DNA of 64,000 bases from Phoronis australis (GCA_002633005.1 NMRA01000462.1:167594-231593), one strand, 5' to 3'; positions 1 through 13,031 are shown, counted from the stretch's first letter. Made by a program: numbers and translations. The notes: generated by a model not told the origin, from the letters alone.

Positions 1-1407
1 GCAGGAAATATTTTTCTGCGATTTTGTATAGACAATGTGTGTTCAGCCACGTCTGATTTGTGTTACGTGTAAAATTGTTATCCAATGGTTTGTGGTTAGC
101 AGTCTTGGGTTTTTAAGTGTTTATACTAGAGTAGACTATTATTTGACTTATGAATCATGGTGATGGTTAGAGTGAGCATTTATAGTGTCGCTACCTGTCA
201 CTCGGTTGAGGCAAAAATTAATGAATGAAATTCTCATAGACTTTATATACATATATATACATTTATATTATTATATTTGCTCTTGAAGTTTTGTTAAAAA
301 TCCGACTAGATTTATTATGTGCAGTCTTAGGCTCAATGGTGTCCTTGTGATCTGGGTTTTAGCTACGGAATGGACAACAATGAAATACAAAGTAAATATT
401 AATGTATGAATTCCAGGTCTGCGTTTGCTCGTTATCAACTGAAGGACGTACTAGCTAAATTAAGATTGTAAGCATTGTTGGATTTTTAACCAAACATGTT
501 TGAATGAGAAAGTGCTAACAAAATTAAAAAGTTTGTGCATTTCTGTTATCTTCAGCTTTTGCAATTGCACTTTTGAAATACATAATTATGTTTACTATAA
601 GTATGTACTATTTAGAAATTACTTGATTTTGTTATACAGGTTCCTGTTTTGACAAGGGACTTTCAGCCTTTCTTGGTGACGTTGTAAGTCTGGATTGACA
701 CGTCAAACATTTAGCCACTAATCTGTATACAACTTTGAATCGAGACATCAGAAAATTCTCACATTTTCAGTTTTAATTTTTTTCAACAAATACATCAATT
801 TCTAAATGACAAAATTGTCTTGGACAAAAGCAGGTTATGGCTTTTCTAGAGACACTGATTAAATTTTCTCCCATTATTGTTAGAAAATGCAAGGACATGC
901 AGGTTTCAGGACTTTTGTACCCGCATCTAACGTGAGTCTCATAGTTCTATTCGATATGTCACATACAAAAAATTCGGTTCAGTTTGAATTTTAACCTTCA
1001 CACGCCTGAAACTCCAGTCCAGCAAATTTTACTCTCATATGAAAGCGTGCAAAATGTGGAAAAATCCAGTGTCCTGCAGAACATGAAAGCCATAAAGTGC
1101 ATGACTACTGTATTCTACACATTACGTTTTAGGACACAAGTATTATCGACTTTATTTTTCTTGCTAGTATGTTCTTGGGACAACGATTGTATACACTGGC
1201 ACCTGCTGCCAACAGGAACTCGACACTCACTAGGTGTCGCAAGTGAAGCCAGGGACCTTACCAAAGAAATGCCTTCATTCAGACAAATCATGTGGGTCCA
1301 TTATCACACAAACTCTGCCATAGTGATGAACTGCTTTCTGCTCTCAGCAGCGCCACCTGGTAAATATCGTATGAAGTCATTGAAGAGAAAGAAACATTTA
1401 CTTATAG
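1..1407. other. No gene recognised
   Basis: AT-rich DNA without splice-bounded open frames. The 168-codon open stretch from 984 starts at TTG, resembles no protein I know, and runs into a repeat. Confidence 0.6.
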
Positions 1408-1487
1408 GGTTCCTGCATTTAAAGAACCAGATTTATCCACTGAATAACGGATATCAAACTGGTTCTCAAAATCTGGGACCCCAACAG
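1408..1487. repeat. Short hairpin repeat, copy 1
   Basis: GGGTTCCTGCATTTAAAGAA ... ATCAAACTGGTTCTCAAAAT can fold on itself and matches 6988-7070 and, inverted, 9789-9875. It covers the 3' end of the open frame at 984-1490, which is therefore not called a gene. Confidence 0.55.
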
Positions 1488-3024
1488 TGAAATGGTGACA
1501 ATTGTTGATTTACATTAAATTAATTTCTAACCTTTGGCTTGGTACTTTCTTACTTCGTCACAGTTCCTTGAACCTAGTTGAGATTTTGATGGGTTTGTTT
1601 TCACAAAAAGTATTGAACTCTCCTAAAGAAATGGTATTAAATGGTAAAAGATAGATGTATAAACAATTTTTTTTCAATTTAAAATTTATTATACAACAGC
1701 AAGATTAAGATAGGATGATCCAAGAAATAACCACATTCAGACATTTACAACTACCAACACCTAGAATTACACAAGCATAACTTTTATGGCACATTTTTCT
1801 GTTAAACCTAAGCTACTAATTTGATAAACATACAGTCTTCAAATACAATGCATAATAATTGTGAACCAAAGCTATGTTTCATATATGTTATACGTCGACC
1901 AATGCTGCCATTCTGCCTCGTATTGCAGCTAGCGTTGGGCCAACAGTCTAGATATTGAAATTTCATGAAACGGAGCTCTGACCTTCATATCAAAACACCA
2001 ATTAAAGCTTCTACAACCCGCCTTCTGTCAAAAGAATGTTAACTTTTAACTTAGGCCACATGCCATTGTAAGACTGGTATTGACTTGTTCCTTACTTTAG
2101 ATTAAAGGTGATTTCTGGGCTTTACTAAAACTGGTTGCTTGTTTTTAATGGTGACCAGGCTCAATAACTCTGTTAGTTAGTCTAGAGTGGGTTCAGTTTT
2201 TGTGTCAAGCCTGTTCTGCAGCCTACAGTACCCACCACAAATACTCCTACCAAATGAACAGGAATTCCCCACCATAACCACTGAACACAAACAGCCAGTC
2301 ATTACCATTGAGAACATTATTATAATTCACCATGAGATTAGCTAGAATGACAAGATCACGATGCAAAACTGTATTTGGTGAGTACTGTAAAAATCACTTC
2401 TCACATATGTATGCATGGAACAAGCTGAGACCAGTTTAATAGCAGAGAGTGGTCTGAGTGGAAAATCTAATTTGATGACAAAAGCTGGGTTTATAGCAGT
2501 TTTAAGACAGAAATATGTAAAAACACAAAGTCTATATTGTTGATGATAAAAATGGCAAGGTGAACAATGGACTAGAATAAAAATTACTAAATAAGCCAAT
2601 TTTTGAACTAATTTGTAACTAGCAAGCTTGTGTCATGGCACAGTAATTCGATGAGAAACTCTGTAACGTTGTTTTGTGCAGTCGGTTTTCATAAGTTGTC
2701 ATAATAGAAAACATGAGGTGGTTGATTAACACACAAATTTGTTCCGTACGCTCTACATTTTGAAAATGTATTTGAAGTTGTTTTCATTATATCTAATGGA
2801 AACTTTGCGTTAGTGCCACTATACCTTCAGTTGATTTGCATCCCATAGTACTGTATACAAGTGATAGATCCATCCATAGAACTCTCCTCTTTCATGGGCA
2901 AAATACATTGCAGGACTGACCTACTTATCAAAATGTCAGACACACTCAGCACCGATATTTGACCTTTCAGCCAACTTCATAGCAGATTGCGTTATTTTTT
3001 GCCTAATACAGCACATCATATAAC
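1488..3024 (-). other. Probable 3' untranslated region / downstream flank of the lipid kinase
   Basis: No open frame of note. On the minus strand an AATAAA (1690-1685) is the first strong poly(A)-like signal noticed after the stop codon at 3025, which would imply a 1.3-kb 3' UTR. Confidence 0.35.
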
Positions 3025-6000
3025 TCAACAACAGAATACCTTCAATAAACCTTCGTAGACCTCAACATCATGTGACGAAACAGTTTCCTGATCCGGTATT
3101 GGCGTATATTCACCGTCAATGTTAAGAACTCGATCCAGAGTTGTCAGCTCGTACCCCTCCTCCGTGAGAACTCGCACAGTGAATTGCTGCACATTTGGAA
3201 TGATTTTGATGTTCTCAGTACTAGCTGTTTCATCAAGATTATACATAAGACTGAAGTTCTTGACCATGTTCAGTCTATTAAATGTTCCATTCAGCGTTAA
3301 TATAATCACATTCCCAGAGTTCTCTGATGGCATCATGATGTAATTAACGAAGCGTCCTCGGTAAACTTTCCAAACGTCATCTTCTTGGTCAGTCGTACTC
3401 ATTGCCACATCCATGGGATCTGTTGCAGTGGTTACGTCTACGGCATTGACAGTCTCTCCGTCATGTACCCCTGCAGAAGTCGAGCCGTCCTGAATACCTT
3501 GCGATGTGATGGCGGAACTACTGCCATCAAAAGTTGCTGTGGAACTAGCTATGTTCGAGTTAGTAACATTCTGTGTCGCTGTAGCACTGGTGTAGTCGCT
3601 CGTTGCCCTAGTCGTAGTCGTGACGCTTGTCATCGTGGTGCCGTCCGCAGCACTTGTGTCTATCGCCGAGGTTGTGACCTCTGATGAAGCACCTTCAGAT
3701 GTAAGCATGCTACTTGCCTCTTCTGACGAGCCAGTGGTTTCCGTGGTAACCATGGAAGTCTTGGTCACAGTAGTCACTGCAGTGGCTGAAGTAGCAGTTG
3801 TCTCGGTCGGCGTTGTATACGATGGTGACAGCGTATACCCACTTTCATTTGTGATGCCAAGCGGCCTTGCACTCACATCAGGGGTGGATACATCTGAGTC
3901 TGGAATCTCTCTGTAAGTCACACTTTTCTTAGTCTTCGTCACAGCATCAGGGGGTGCCACTACATCCGTATCAGGTGCATCCTTAGACTTAACACGCACT
4001 CTAATCTCTGCGGGATATGAGCGTATCCCACCGAATGCCTTCAGCATGCAATATAGGTAACGAATGCGGCCCATTTGTCTGTTGTTCTCGGCATAGTAAA
4101 TTGCATCAGAGATCAACCCCTGAGCGACCAACAACATGGAGTAGCCAAGGAACGTCTCCCCTTGGTTGACAGTTGCAAGGTTCCAGGGTCCCTGGTTGCC
4201 AAGTATGATGTAAAGGGCTGCACTAGTGACATCTTTAGTATTGTAGAACCCAAGCGGAAGACCGTTTCCAGTGCCTACAAGCATTGAAGAACAAGATCTC
4301 AATGCAGAGTGGATCACACAGGTTATAGTATTAAACTAATTCTAGATTTATTCCCATCATAAAAAGCATGACTTTCTATCAGGCCAAAAAGCATAATTCT
4401 GGTCTGTTTTTTTTTCAAAATCAAGTCGGTGGAATGATATTTTCTTAGTTGCTCACTTTTTCAACAAAGAAGATCCATCAGAGACTAGACTGATTTTTAG
4501 TCTTGCAAAGAACTGACAGCTCCTTTTTGCTCAAGACCATGCTCGGCAAATAAGCTGACACGCTGTGACAAGACAAAATGTAGAGTCTTGTATTAAGCAA
4601 TAAACAATTGCCCATTCTTGTCAAGCCCAGACATCACACACATTTTGCCCAAAGAACAATTTGACACCTATTTCATAATGATAAGTTGTCCAAATCAAGT
4701 TGTTTTGACGGAAGGCAGGTTTATAAAAGCTTAACTATCTTTGCCATGTTTTCCATGACTGGCAACCATGAGTACTAGCTACACAGTTCTTAAGACATTT
4801 TCCGCTCACCTGCGCCAATCATTCCTAAGGGTACCTGCATCGCTGGAAGTGGTTCAGGAGGGTATGACACTGCCCAATTAGTCACACGCTTGGTATATTC
4901 CAGAACCCCCGCAACACACTCGTTGAATGTCCCATCACCGCCGACGGCAACGACACCGTCAACATTAGAGAGGTCATGGGATTTCAGGAATTCTGTCGCG
5001 TGCTTAGGTTGCTCCGTGACCATGACCTCAGTCTTTATGCCGACCAGGGCGAAGAGCGGCGCCACCTTCCTGCCGTATACCTATGGGAGTTAGTGGATGA
5101 TGGATTAGAAAAACTGTTTAACAAGGCCGCATCCATTGTCCAAATCAAATTAAAATGTATCTGAGTCTTATCAAAAATACAGACAGGTTCCATGAAATTG
5201 GTCACATCAAAACAGTACAGTTCCAATGGTAAGAGAATACAGGATATAAAAGAATGAAGCAAACGGGCTGTATGGAGTCACATGAAGTTTCTACTGTTGT
5301 TAAAGCAAATAAATTTTGCTACTAAAATTGACCTTTCCTTGCAGTAAAATCCAATTTTGGGAAAACGTATCGCTGAATTTGATGGTGTTCACATTTCAAG
5401 ACTTTTAACATGTGCATCACAAATTTCTCAAAAATAAAAACATTCAGATTTAGTTGAATGACTTTGCATGTGTACCTTCGGATAGTTAAATGCATTTTTA
5501 CAGCCTCTGAGCACCATACCATGTTCTGTAGTGGCAGTCTTCATCAGGATGTTGATCTTTGCTAAAGGTTCAACGTTCAATTGTACAGAGACTGGGGAAA
5601 GTCATGCATCAAACTACTAAAACATTGCCAATGCAATATCATTTAACCAAATCTTGTCTATAAGAATGAGTGCAACCAGTACAGACCAATGTGGAAAAGT
5701 AATATGCGTATTCTGTAGTTACATTACCAAGAGCAGAACATGGAAATGGTAGAGAATCAATTTTGGTGAAATTAGGTTTTTGTGGAAAAAAGAATTAATT
5801 TGTGGATTTGTGAGACCAGCTACCTAATCATAAGGCTCTGAAACAAACTTATGGACAAGTTGGTGCATTCAGCCAAATATCCACAAAAAATAGAATTTAA
5901 CACAAAAAGTGAACATTTTTGAAAGCACTGACAGTGTGACTGTGCTATTTGATTTTTGAATCAATACAAATCTGCTACTGATTGGGTCACATGACCATGT

Positions 6001-9000
6001 TTTTAGAAAAATTTAGCTAAAAAGAAAGTTGCAATCAAAGCAAAACAACGGTATCAATAACACAGCCAAATTTCTTTTGATATAAATGTTCAAGATGAAA
6101 TCTCAAAGTTGACAGTTACACTTTTTTCAGTATCATTCAATTTTTGTTGCACGCAGCTCTTTCCAAAAAATCATAAAAGTCTTATTTCTTGATTGTCCCA
6201 CATGCAAAAGTGGAGCATTCTAAAAACAATTGCTAACGGCCTATTAGAGAACAGTAATAGCTAAAAGTCTCACATATGACTCTCATCAGTCATTTCTCAT
6301 TTCTGAGACACGAAGTTCCAAAGTTTGGCAAGTTTAAACATTTTGCTAAGGTCTGACATAACCTTAATACCTCCACTGCCTTCCTAGCGCCACTCTCTGG
6401 GTTAATAATCACTACCAAGTTCCGCGGTCTTGCCAGACGGTTCAATGCAGAGCGCACGTTCTTCACCATGGCTTCCTGACTGGCCCTGTCCTCGCAATCC
6501 AAGGCAGTTTTCGAAACGGACAGCTTCCTCTTTTTGCGCCGTATGTGATAGACTACCAAGCATGAGTCATCATTATCCGCCTCCAACACTGCAATAATGT
6601 CGGATAACTCCAAAGTTCCCTCACAATCTTTCTTCTTACCCACAGGTGTCCATTTTAAGCGATTACCTTCAAAGGTCAAGGTGCCAGCAAGGTTGACTAC
6701 GTGGCCAACACCCTCGACAGTCTTCAACTTGGGCCCACACATTTCAATACAAGTCACGTGAAATTTCAATGCTTGGGATGATGAAGGATGTAGACTAGCT
6801 GGTTGTTAATTTCTGGAAGTTGTTCAACGCTGTAACAAAACACAACAAACAAAAGCGGTCACCGGATTCTTACTACTATCCCTAAAACACTTACAACACA
6901 CCAAATGAACACTAACCAACTGTCGTCACACCCAGAACCTGATCACGAAAGCACACTGACTATGACCAATTTTCGGTAACATTCTTTTACAGGGTTCTTG
7001 CATTTTGAGCACCAGTTTTCTCCACTGAATAATGGGCATCAAACTGGTTCTCAAAATCCGGGATCCCTGAAACTGACTACTGCACTATTACCAGCACAAG
7101 TATCCGAAGTAATAATTTTACAATTTTCTCGCATGACTAAGTTGCACTAAGAAAAATGATACCTTACAAAGAGGAGGACCCCGTCCCAAAACATTTGTTA
7201 CAAAGACTGTTGTTACTTTACATCATGGTTAGGACTTATCAGTAAAATACACGTCGTGTAAGCGAGCATGTGAGAGAGTGAGTGAGATGACTTTAAAATG
7301 AAATGTACTCGTTCAAATTAATAATTAGTAAAAAAACCCAAAGTGCATGACTTGTGTTTCGTGGAAAAGCTCCGCTCCAGTGATAAGGATCGACTACACC
7401 TGTTAAAGCACGACTTAATGAGTTCTGCACAATCACCCAAGGAAAGAGCAATCCAAAGATTCTCAACATTCATCACAGTACAGAGGCATGGAACGCAAAA
7501 GCTCATCAAAAATATCCGTTCAACAGATCCTAACATAAGCACCATCGCGCAACATCTACTACAGTCATTCACTTTCCCTTATGAGGGAATTTCAAGAAAA
7601 AATCACAAAATTCCCGATTTTTGAAATACGCGTGATCATGGAAAAACTCTGTGGTCACCACAGTTTCTAATAAACCTCCCACCTATGATAAATGTCTGCT
7701 AGCACTCACAGTAAATCTACAAACAGCTGACTGACAAGATGGATATTAACGGCAGATTATCATGTGTGATCACACTCCAAATCTGAGATTGACAGCACAT
7801 ATTGAGGCAAGCTAATGAAACGAGCGACTTTCTAAAAAGAATTTCGAGAGCATTTTAGAATATATTTGACTACTACAATACCTTTATAACTTAAACAGTT
7901 AGGATTTACATAAATTGCCTCTTAACCGAACTGTTTTGTTTACATCAAATGTCAAAAGTCACATTTTCCGCATTAGGGAGATGTGCTTTGCCTTGTAGGA
8001 GAAAAATCGACGAAGTGACGAGCAGCAGACATATTGTTTTTTGAAATTTGAAACTAAAAATTGACACTGACAGAAGTTCAAAATCTTTATGAACAAACCA
8101 CAAAAATACCTGGTGAGAGGGTTTAATTCTATTTCAGTGGCAAACAACCAGTTTGAATAATGCAATTTAATCTGCGTTTTGCGTTCCAGGCCTCTTTAAC
8201 ATTGCTAGTCATTAGTAACATATAAAACGTCCAGTTTTAACTTATTCTGACATACACAGGTCATACCCTATTTGTGTCAGTTGGTTTTCACGAGCACATC
8301 CTTTCCAATTCCATATTTCATAAACAAGAGCAACGCGGAGCGTTGAAATGCGCNCGCCGCCCGGACGGACGGACGGACGGACGGACGGACAGAGATGACG
8401 GCATAATGCGTCCACATATAAATATGTGGGCGCATAAAAATGAGTTAACATGGCAGGTGCATGTAATGGAAGATCATAAAAACCTTACAAATTTTATCAT
8501 TTTGAATCACCCATAACATATTAACAAGGAACTGCCTGACAACAGAGAATGCCAAATATCTGAATCGGATTTTGTATAACACATTCAAAACAAGACACAC
8601 AAATTAATTGTACATTATAACGAATGGAATGAACACTAACCTCTTTTGAATTGCTTGCGACCTGCAAAACAAAAAATATTATGAAGAAAGACTTTTATGC
8701 ACAAGCCTGAAACGATTTCTCCCCCCCATCGCTGAAATGAAGACACAAGCCGTGTGCTTTGCCAGACCCCGTTTGACAATAGGACATTACTTATCAGTGG
8801 AAACCTGGCATTAATTAATTGGACAAGGTGTAATCAAAACACTGAAATAAAATAAAATTTCCAGGTTTCCTTTAATTCTACAAACTTCGCACTTGACTGA
8901 CTGAAAGTTCTTGCAAATATGATATTCAATAGCAGCATTCAGAACACTGACGGTCACATGGCACAGATGATCTCTGCTGCCACCTGGCGATGAGTGAAAG

Positions 9001-9300
9001 TACTTCTACATTACAGTGGGTGGTATAAGCTCATGCTTCACCGGCTATAGAGCAATAAGAATCAACGGCCCCAAATGAAAAGTCAACAAAAAACCATTGC
9101 TTAAAGAAAAAATATTAGGCCAGTAATAAACCTGGACCAGCCATTTTCAACCAGTCTGTATGGCTATGTCAATTGATCTATTGTATTTGGGCCTTCCCCC
9201 TAGCAGACTGGTTATCAATGTGGCAACTAACATGCCATTGAATCAACAAACTCACTTACTGATAGTGGAGATGAGATGAAGCAAGGCCCATACGTTTCAT
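3025..9300 (-). CDS. Ceramide kinase/sphingosine kinase-family lipid kinase (multi-exon)
   Basis: Lipid kinase of the DAG kinase catalytic family, expected to phosphorylate ceramide or a related sphingoid lipid at membranes. Exons on the minus strand in transcript order: 9300-9260 and 8661-8641 (tentative), 6794-6371, 5080-4810, 4274-3025. The 6371 and 4810 ends have GT donors, and all phases join to one 668-residue frame. Seen: an N-terminal PH-like segment, then RPRNLVVIINP, the nucleotide loop GGDGT (about residues 209-213), GAGTGNGL formed across the last intron, and a C-terminal DGE (about 639-641). The stretch VYGRKVAPLF resembles ceramide kinase, whereas GTGNGL resembles sphingosine kinase, so substrate is not settled. 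The protein is longer than human ceramide kinase (537 aa) because of a Thr/Ser-rich insert in the last exon. If the tiny 5' exons are wrong, the first in-frame ATG is at 6742. A possible poly(A) signal lies at 1685-1690. Confidence 0.88.
3376..3984 (-). other. Thr/Ser-rich low-complexity insert within the lipid kinase
   Basis: About 200 residues (roughly 349-550 of the inferred protein), beginning after PAEIRVRVKSKD and ending before DDVWKVYRGRF. The middle is almost entirely Thr, Ser, Ala and Val with scattered Asp/Glu and no hydrophobic core, so it is predicted to be disordered. It lies between the two parts of the catalytic fold, in one uninterrupted exon, with no stop or frameshift. Human SPHK2 carries a Pro-rich insertion in a comparable place, but this Thr-rich composition is different. 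Confidence 0.75.
4487..4575 (-). repeat. Short dispersed repeat (pair with 28165-28262)
   Basis: The reverse complement reads CTTGTCACAGCGTGTCAG, then GAGCATGGTCTTGAG and AGTTCTTTGCAAGA. The plus strand at 28165-28262 reads CTTGTCACAGCGTGACAC, AAGCACGGTCTCAAG and AGTTCTTTGCAAGAA. The two copies lie in introns of different genes. Confidence 0.5.
5835..6371 (+). repeat. Dispersed repeat family C, copy 1
   Basis: Shares CATTCAGCCAAATAT-like and GTCACATGACCATGTTTTTA blocks, ATCAATAACACAGCCAAATT, GATGAAATCTCAAA and TTTCTGAGACACGAAGTTCC with 39280-39775. It fills the intron between the two middle lipid kinase exons and reaches the splice donor at 6371. Confidence 0.6.
6988..7070. repeat. Short hairpin repeat, copy 2
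   Basis: GGGTTCTTGCATTTTGAGCA ... ATCAAACTGGTTCTCAAAAT, in an intron of the lipid kinase gene; same layout as 1408-1487. Confidence 0.55.
8354..8437 (-). repeat. Family A terminal part with GGAC microsatellite and hairpin
   Basis: An isolated N at 8354 is followed by a (GGAC)n run (about 8361-8391), GATGACGGCATAATGCG and a hairpin ATGCGTCCACATATAAATAT whose partner completes at GGGCGCAT. The same order occurs reversed at 43620-43700. Confidence 0.6.
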
Positions 9301-9303
9301 AGT
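8641..9303 (-). other. Tentative 5' exons of the lipid kinase (44-nt and 21-nt microexon)
   Basis: On the minus strand, 9303-9260 is bounded by a pyrimidine-rich acceptor ending in TTTATTTCAG and a consensus donor GTAAGTGAG. It contains ATG at 9300-9298. The 21-nt segment 8661-8641 is bounded by acceptor TTTTGTTTTGCAG and donor GTTAGT. Joining them to an acceptor AG just before 6794 keeps one open frame into the PH-like exon (41+21+424 nt equals 162 codons). The acceptor at 6795-6796 is weak. The phase agreement supports these exons, but there is no protein homology for the short N-terminus, so further upstream exons cannot be excluded. Confidence 0.45.
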
Positions 9304-12299
9304 CTGAAATAAAGAAAAAAAACCATATAGACATTCCAGTGGCCTGTTTCAAAAAGCTACTTTTAATTCACTTTCATGAAACAGTTTTAAAAAGACTTTT
9401 GACAGAAAATGTGGTTTTATGGTCCCACTGAACATTTGCTGAAAAAAGTTTAGCCAAGTAATTATTAGTGCATCACAGTCTAAAAATAAGTTATAGAAAT
9501 TATTTCTGTCAGCAACTAGCCGTTGTGCGTATATTCTCAGAGACTTGCATTTCTGCTGAAGTGAGATTTACTTATTTTTTCAAAAATAGTTGTGTGGAGC
9601 TTAAGAACAAATTTCAGTCTTTTACGACTTAAAAGTCTTAGGTCACTTTTGATGAAACAGAGCCCAGACAACGTGACAAATTTGTATGACTTTTCCACAT
9701 GCAGCCCACTTGCTATTTCCATAGTGCCTGCTTATCACCTGGGAAATCTTGTCATTTAGACACAAGATAAAAGGCAATGATCAGATATGATGTGCCCACA
9801 TTTTGAGAACCAGTTTGATTCCCATTTATTTAGAGTAGAAAGATGATTCTGAAAATGTGGGCACATTATATCGGACTATTTCCGCATATCCCACTTGGGA
9901 TGGGAAGAACAACTTGGCTTTGGTTGGTCAAGACTTGGCAGGGTGAAAGGTCAGGCCCAGAGCCAGTATTTTCAGCAAGTTGAAGTTCAGACAACGCAAT
10001 CATTCCTCTATTTTTTGTTCTAGTTGTAGCCAATAATGAGATAACTATCACACCAGCTCTGACTAAAACTTGTTAAAGATTCAGGGTAAGCAAATAAGTC
10101 AGCAAACATCAGAAATTTTAAAGTTTTAATGCCACACTATTTGCTTGCCACAATGGAAAACTTTAAACTGATTTTATTATATAAAATTACAAATTAAACC
10201 AAAGATTTTGCATGACAGGTACTTATCTGCTTAAAAATTCATGATTCAACCTTATTTGTCATATGAGTAAAAAACTGTCACGACTGTAAGACATTTTCAT
10301 TTTCCAACCCATAGAAATGTATAGAGTTCATTGATTGTTCCTAGGGCTAGACGCGTTACAAAAAATATTCTTGAATATGGTGACTTTAAACTAAGTCTTG
10401 AACTTTAAGACAAATCTAGAATTCCTGCGAAACAAACGCAATGAAAGAGTACCGTGAGAGAGTTTTCCACTGATGTCTCTTGAAATGCAAAGTTTTTGGC
10501 AGCTTGTGCTAACAGCTGGAAAAAAGTAAATAAATACAAGGTATTATCAAGAGATTTAGCAACAACGAACCTGATGGGGACCCTTCTAAAAAGTTTGTGG
10601 TAATCGAAATTTATGGTAACCAAATCAAACTGGATACAGTATAGTTGGTTTGGAACTATTGGAATGGGATGTTACATATAACTAGGTAATTTGTAAAGTA
10701 ATTTTTCACTTACTTTGTGCACAAAAATGACTGCCAAATTTGTTATTTTTCCATTTTTCAAAGGCTGATAAATCATGAAAACTTCACCAAATGTTGTTTT
10801 ATGACATCTACACAGAACAAACCCTGTTGGCAACACACTAAAATGTTCTTAATCCGTACTTTTGTGAAGGAATTTGGACAAAACTGAATTTCACTTGTCG
10901 GCCATTTTTTATGCTAAATAAGTGAAGGATTACCAAACACAGCTCGACTGTACACCTCAAATATCAAAAAAGTACAAGAAGTGCCATTTAAGTAGCTGAT
11001 TGCCTTCCCAATGGTGGCACAAAAACTCAGTTCAAGATGGGTGTGTGGTGGTACTCAAAATATTATCCCTCTGACCTACGGAGGAGTCAGGGAGTTTGAA
11101 CCCTTCCTCAAGAGGCAGGACCAAAAAGGCAAGCAATATGGCACCACCAATTCTGAATCAGTAAACCTGTCACTAAATATATAGATCTGCACCAGTTCCA
11201 CAAAGGGTGCTTCCCATACATTACCGATGATGTTGGTTCGTTAATTTAAAATCCAGAATAAAAATCCTGCATTATTTTTTTAGCCATCATTGTTACTCTT
11301 GAGTTAAACCAACTTGCAGATACAATTTGCCAATGAATGGTGACGGCAGATACAGGTTTACCTCACTGGATCTTGATTCCCTCAAAACCTGTCTAGTCAG
11401 AGAAGTTATCTCCAAAATATTTGCTGTAGTTTTCTCAGACAGCCTAGCCTTGGTTTCAGAATTCCAATTGGAGGAAGACATGCCAACCTGGGTTTCAGAA
11501 AGCCGAACCTCTTCAACGACTGAAAAGTAACGACAGACTTCATACACAGCTCTCTGGAGAGAAACACTTGGCATTATAACTGAATAAAAAATTTGAGTGT
11601 GGCAATGGTCACTGGACCTAGCCACCTGTACGCGAGCCCCGGCACTTATAAACAGTGATGGACTAAAAATCTCTTAAGTCCCTAAGCTGCAAAATGTCTG
11701 GGGCTCTAGTCATTTAAGCTGACAACAATCAACAGCACTTTTCCTCGTTTTTCAGATTTTTAAATTGAGAGAGTCCAGAAATTTCGTGAATTGAAGCAAA
11801 CCTAATTTCTGTTACCGGTAATCTATTCTCTAATTGACTATTCTGATCTCTGGCTGTATTTCATTATAACTACAAGAGTTTATGGCAAGGCAATTCTCCT
11901 CAAAACACGATTCAAATGATGGCTTCTATGACTACGTGAAAAGGGGCTATCAAACCGTGTTGGTTTGAATGGTACTGGGTGGACAAAAGTACATGATTCT
12001 GCAATAAAAATACTAATCTATCCCATGACGAGTCCCACTAATGCTGATAACATCCAACTCGAAATTCGTCAATCACAAGATCCTGCAGTGGGTTTAGGAG
12101 ATATAGCTGTGGGCGCAAAACAAAACAAAACTGCCACTAGGAGGTGCCACAATATTAGAAGTCGTAGAAAAACCATCGTCAGCCGTCCACTACATAGTAA
12201 GAACATACATGCCAATTTCCACAATCATCCTTTCTTTGAGTGGTTTGGTTGATAGAGGGGTGGAAGCAAAAAACAGACTCTAAAACTGTAAAAATGGAG
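9304..12299. other. Flank upstream of the lipid kinase; no gene recognised
   Basis: Apart from the hairpin repeat at 9789 nothing is identified. A minus-strand open stretch near 11370-11630 ends at a GTAAAC donor-like site but has no recognisable similarity. Confidence 0.5.
9789..9875. mobile_element. Short hairpin repeat, copy 3 (87-bp MITE-like)
   Basis: Starts ATGTGCCCACATTTTGAGAA and ends with the inverse (GAAAATGTGGGCACAT), so the whole unit folds. It matches the other two copies in reverse orientation. Confidence 0.6.
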
Positions 12300-12590
12300 G
12301 TGCAAACTATGTCGAATCCATCTGAAAACGGGAGTATAACGTCATCTCACTAATAGGTGACAATATATTAAATTTTATGAAAATCCATTCAGGACTTTTA
12401 AAGATACAGAGGTAAGCGTAAAAAACTAAAATTGCCACTAGGGGGCACATCGGTAGTCGGATATGTCCGAAAGTTCGTGCATGCCGTCCCATCCACGGAA
12501 GAAACACATGTGCAAATTTCATGAACATACGTCAAGGCGTTTTGGAGATAGAGCAGTTGACAGTGGACGCCGGACGGAGATGACGGCCTA
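12300..12590 (-). repeat. Dispersed repeat family A, internal part
   Basis: The reverse complement of this stretch matches 43690-43965, sharing GCCCCCTAGTGGCAATTTTA and GAAAATCCATTCAGGACTTT-like segments, and ending next to CCGGACGGAGATGACGG. Open frames inside it are by-products of the repeat. Confidence 0.65.
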
Positions 12591-13031
12591 AAAAACACTT
12601 CTTCTTCACGACATTTGTTGAACGTCGTTTGAAATTTTTATTGGAAGTGAGCTCATCAGATAAACGCAGACAATGAGAGAGTTGGACTACTAGTATGTAA
12701 ACATTGGTTTGCCAACTTTCGCCCCTTGCTATCGGTGTCAAACTCAGTGATAACAACTTTGCTGTATACCGACTAGCCAATCAGTGAAATCGGTATACTC
12801 GATCATCCCACACCGCGGGTACGTAACATGTTGGAGGAAACTCATGTGCTCCACTAATTATATTTGACCAGTACCTTAAGTTAATTTTGCATTACGACTA
12901 GAGCAACATAGTCATCTGAAAAGAGGACACAATCGAAGCCTTTGGTTCATGGGAGCTTGTTTCTATTTGATAGAGTTCATAATTTCTAGTGTACACCATT
13001 ATAAGTCAAAGACGGCAGTGCGTACCGCATA

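Noticed and set aside
984-1490. 168-codon open frame on the plus strand
   Set aside because: Begins at TTG, resembles no protein family, and its last part lies in a short hairpin repeat found at three places.
3119-3916. Plus-strand open frames opposite the lipid kinase
   Set aside because: Mirror frames of the Thr/Ser-rich coding exon on the minus strand.
7343-7624. 93-codon plus-strand frame within a lipid kinase intron
   Set aside because: Open on both strands, with no splice signals or recognisable motif.
11293-11625. Minus-strand open frame ending near a GTAAAC donor-like site
   Set aside because: Possible exon, but without similarity or a partner exon, and the opposite strand is also open.
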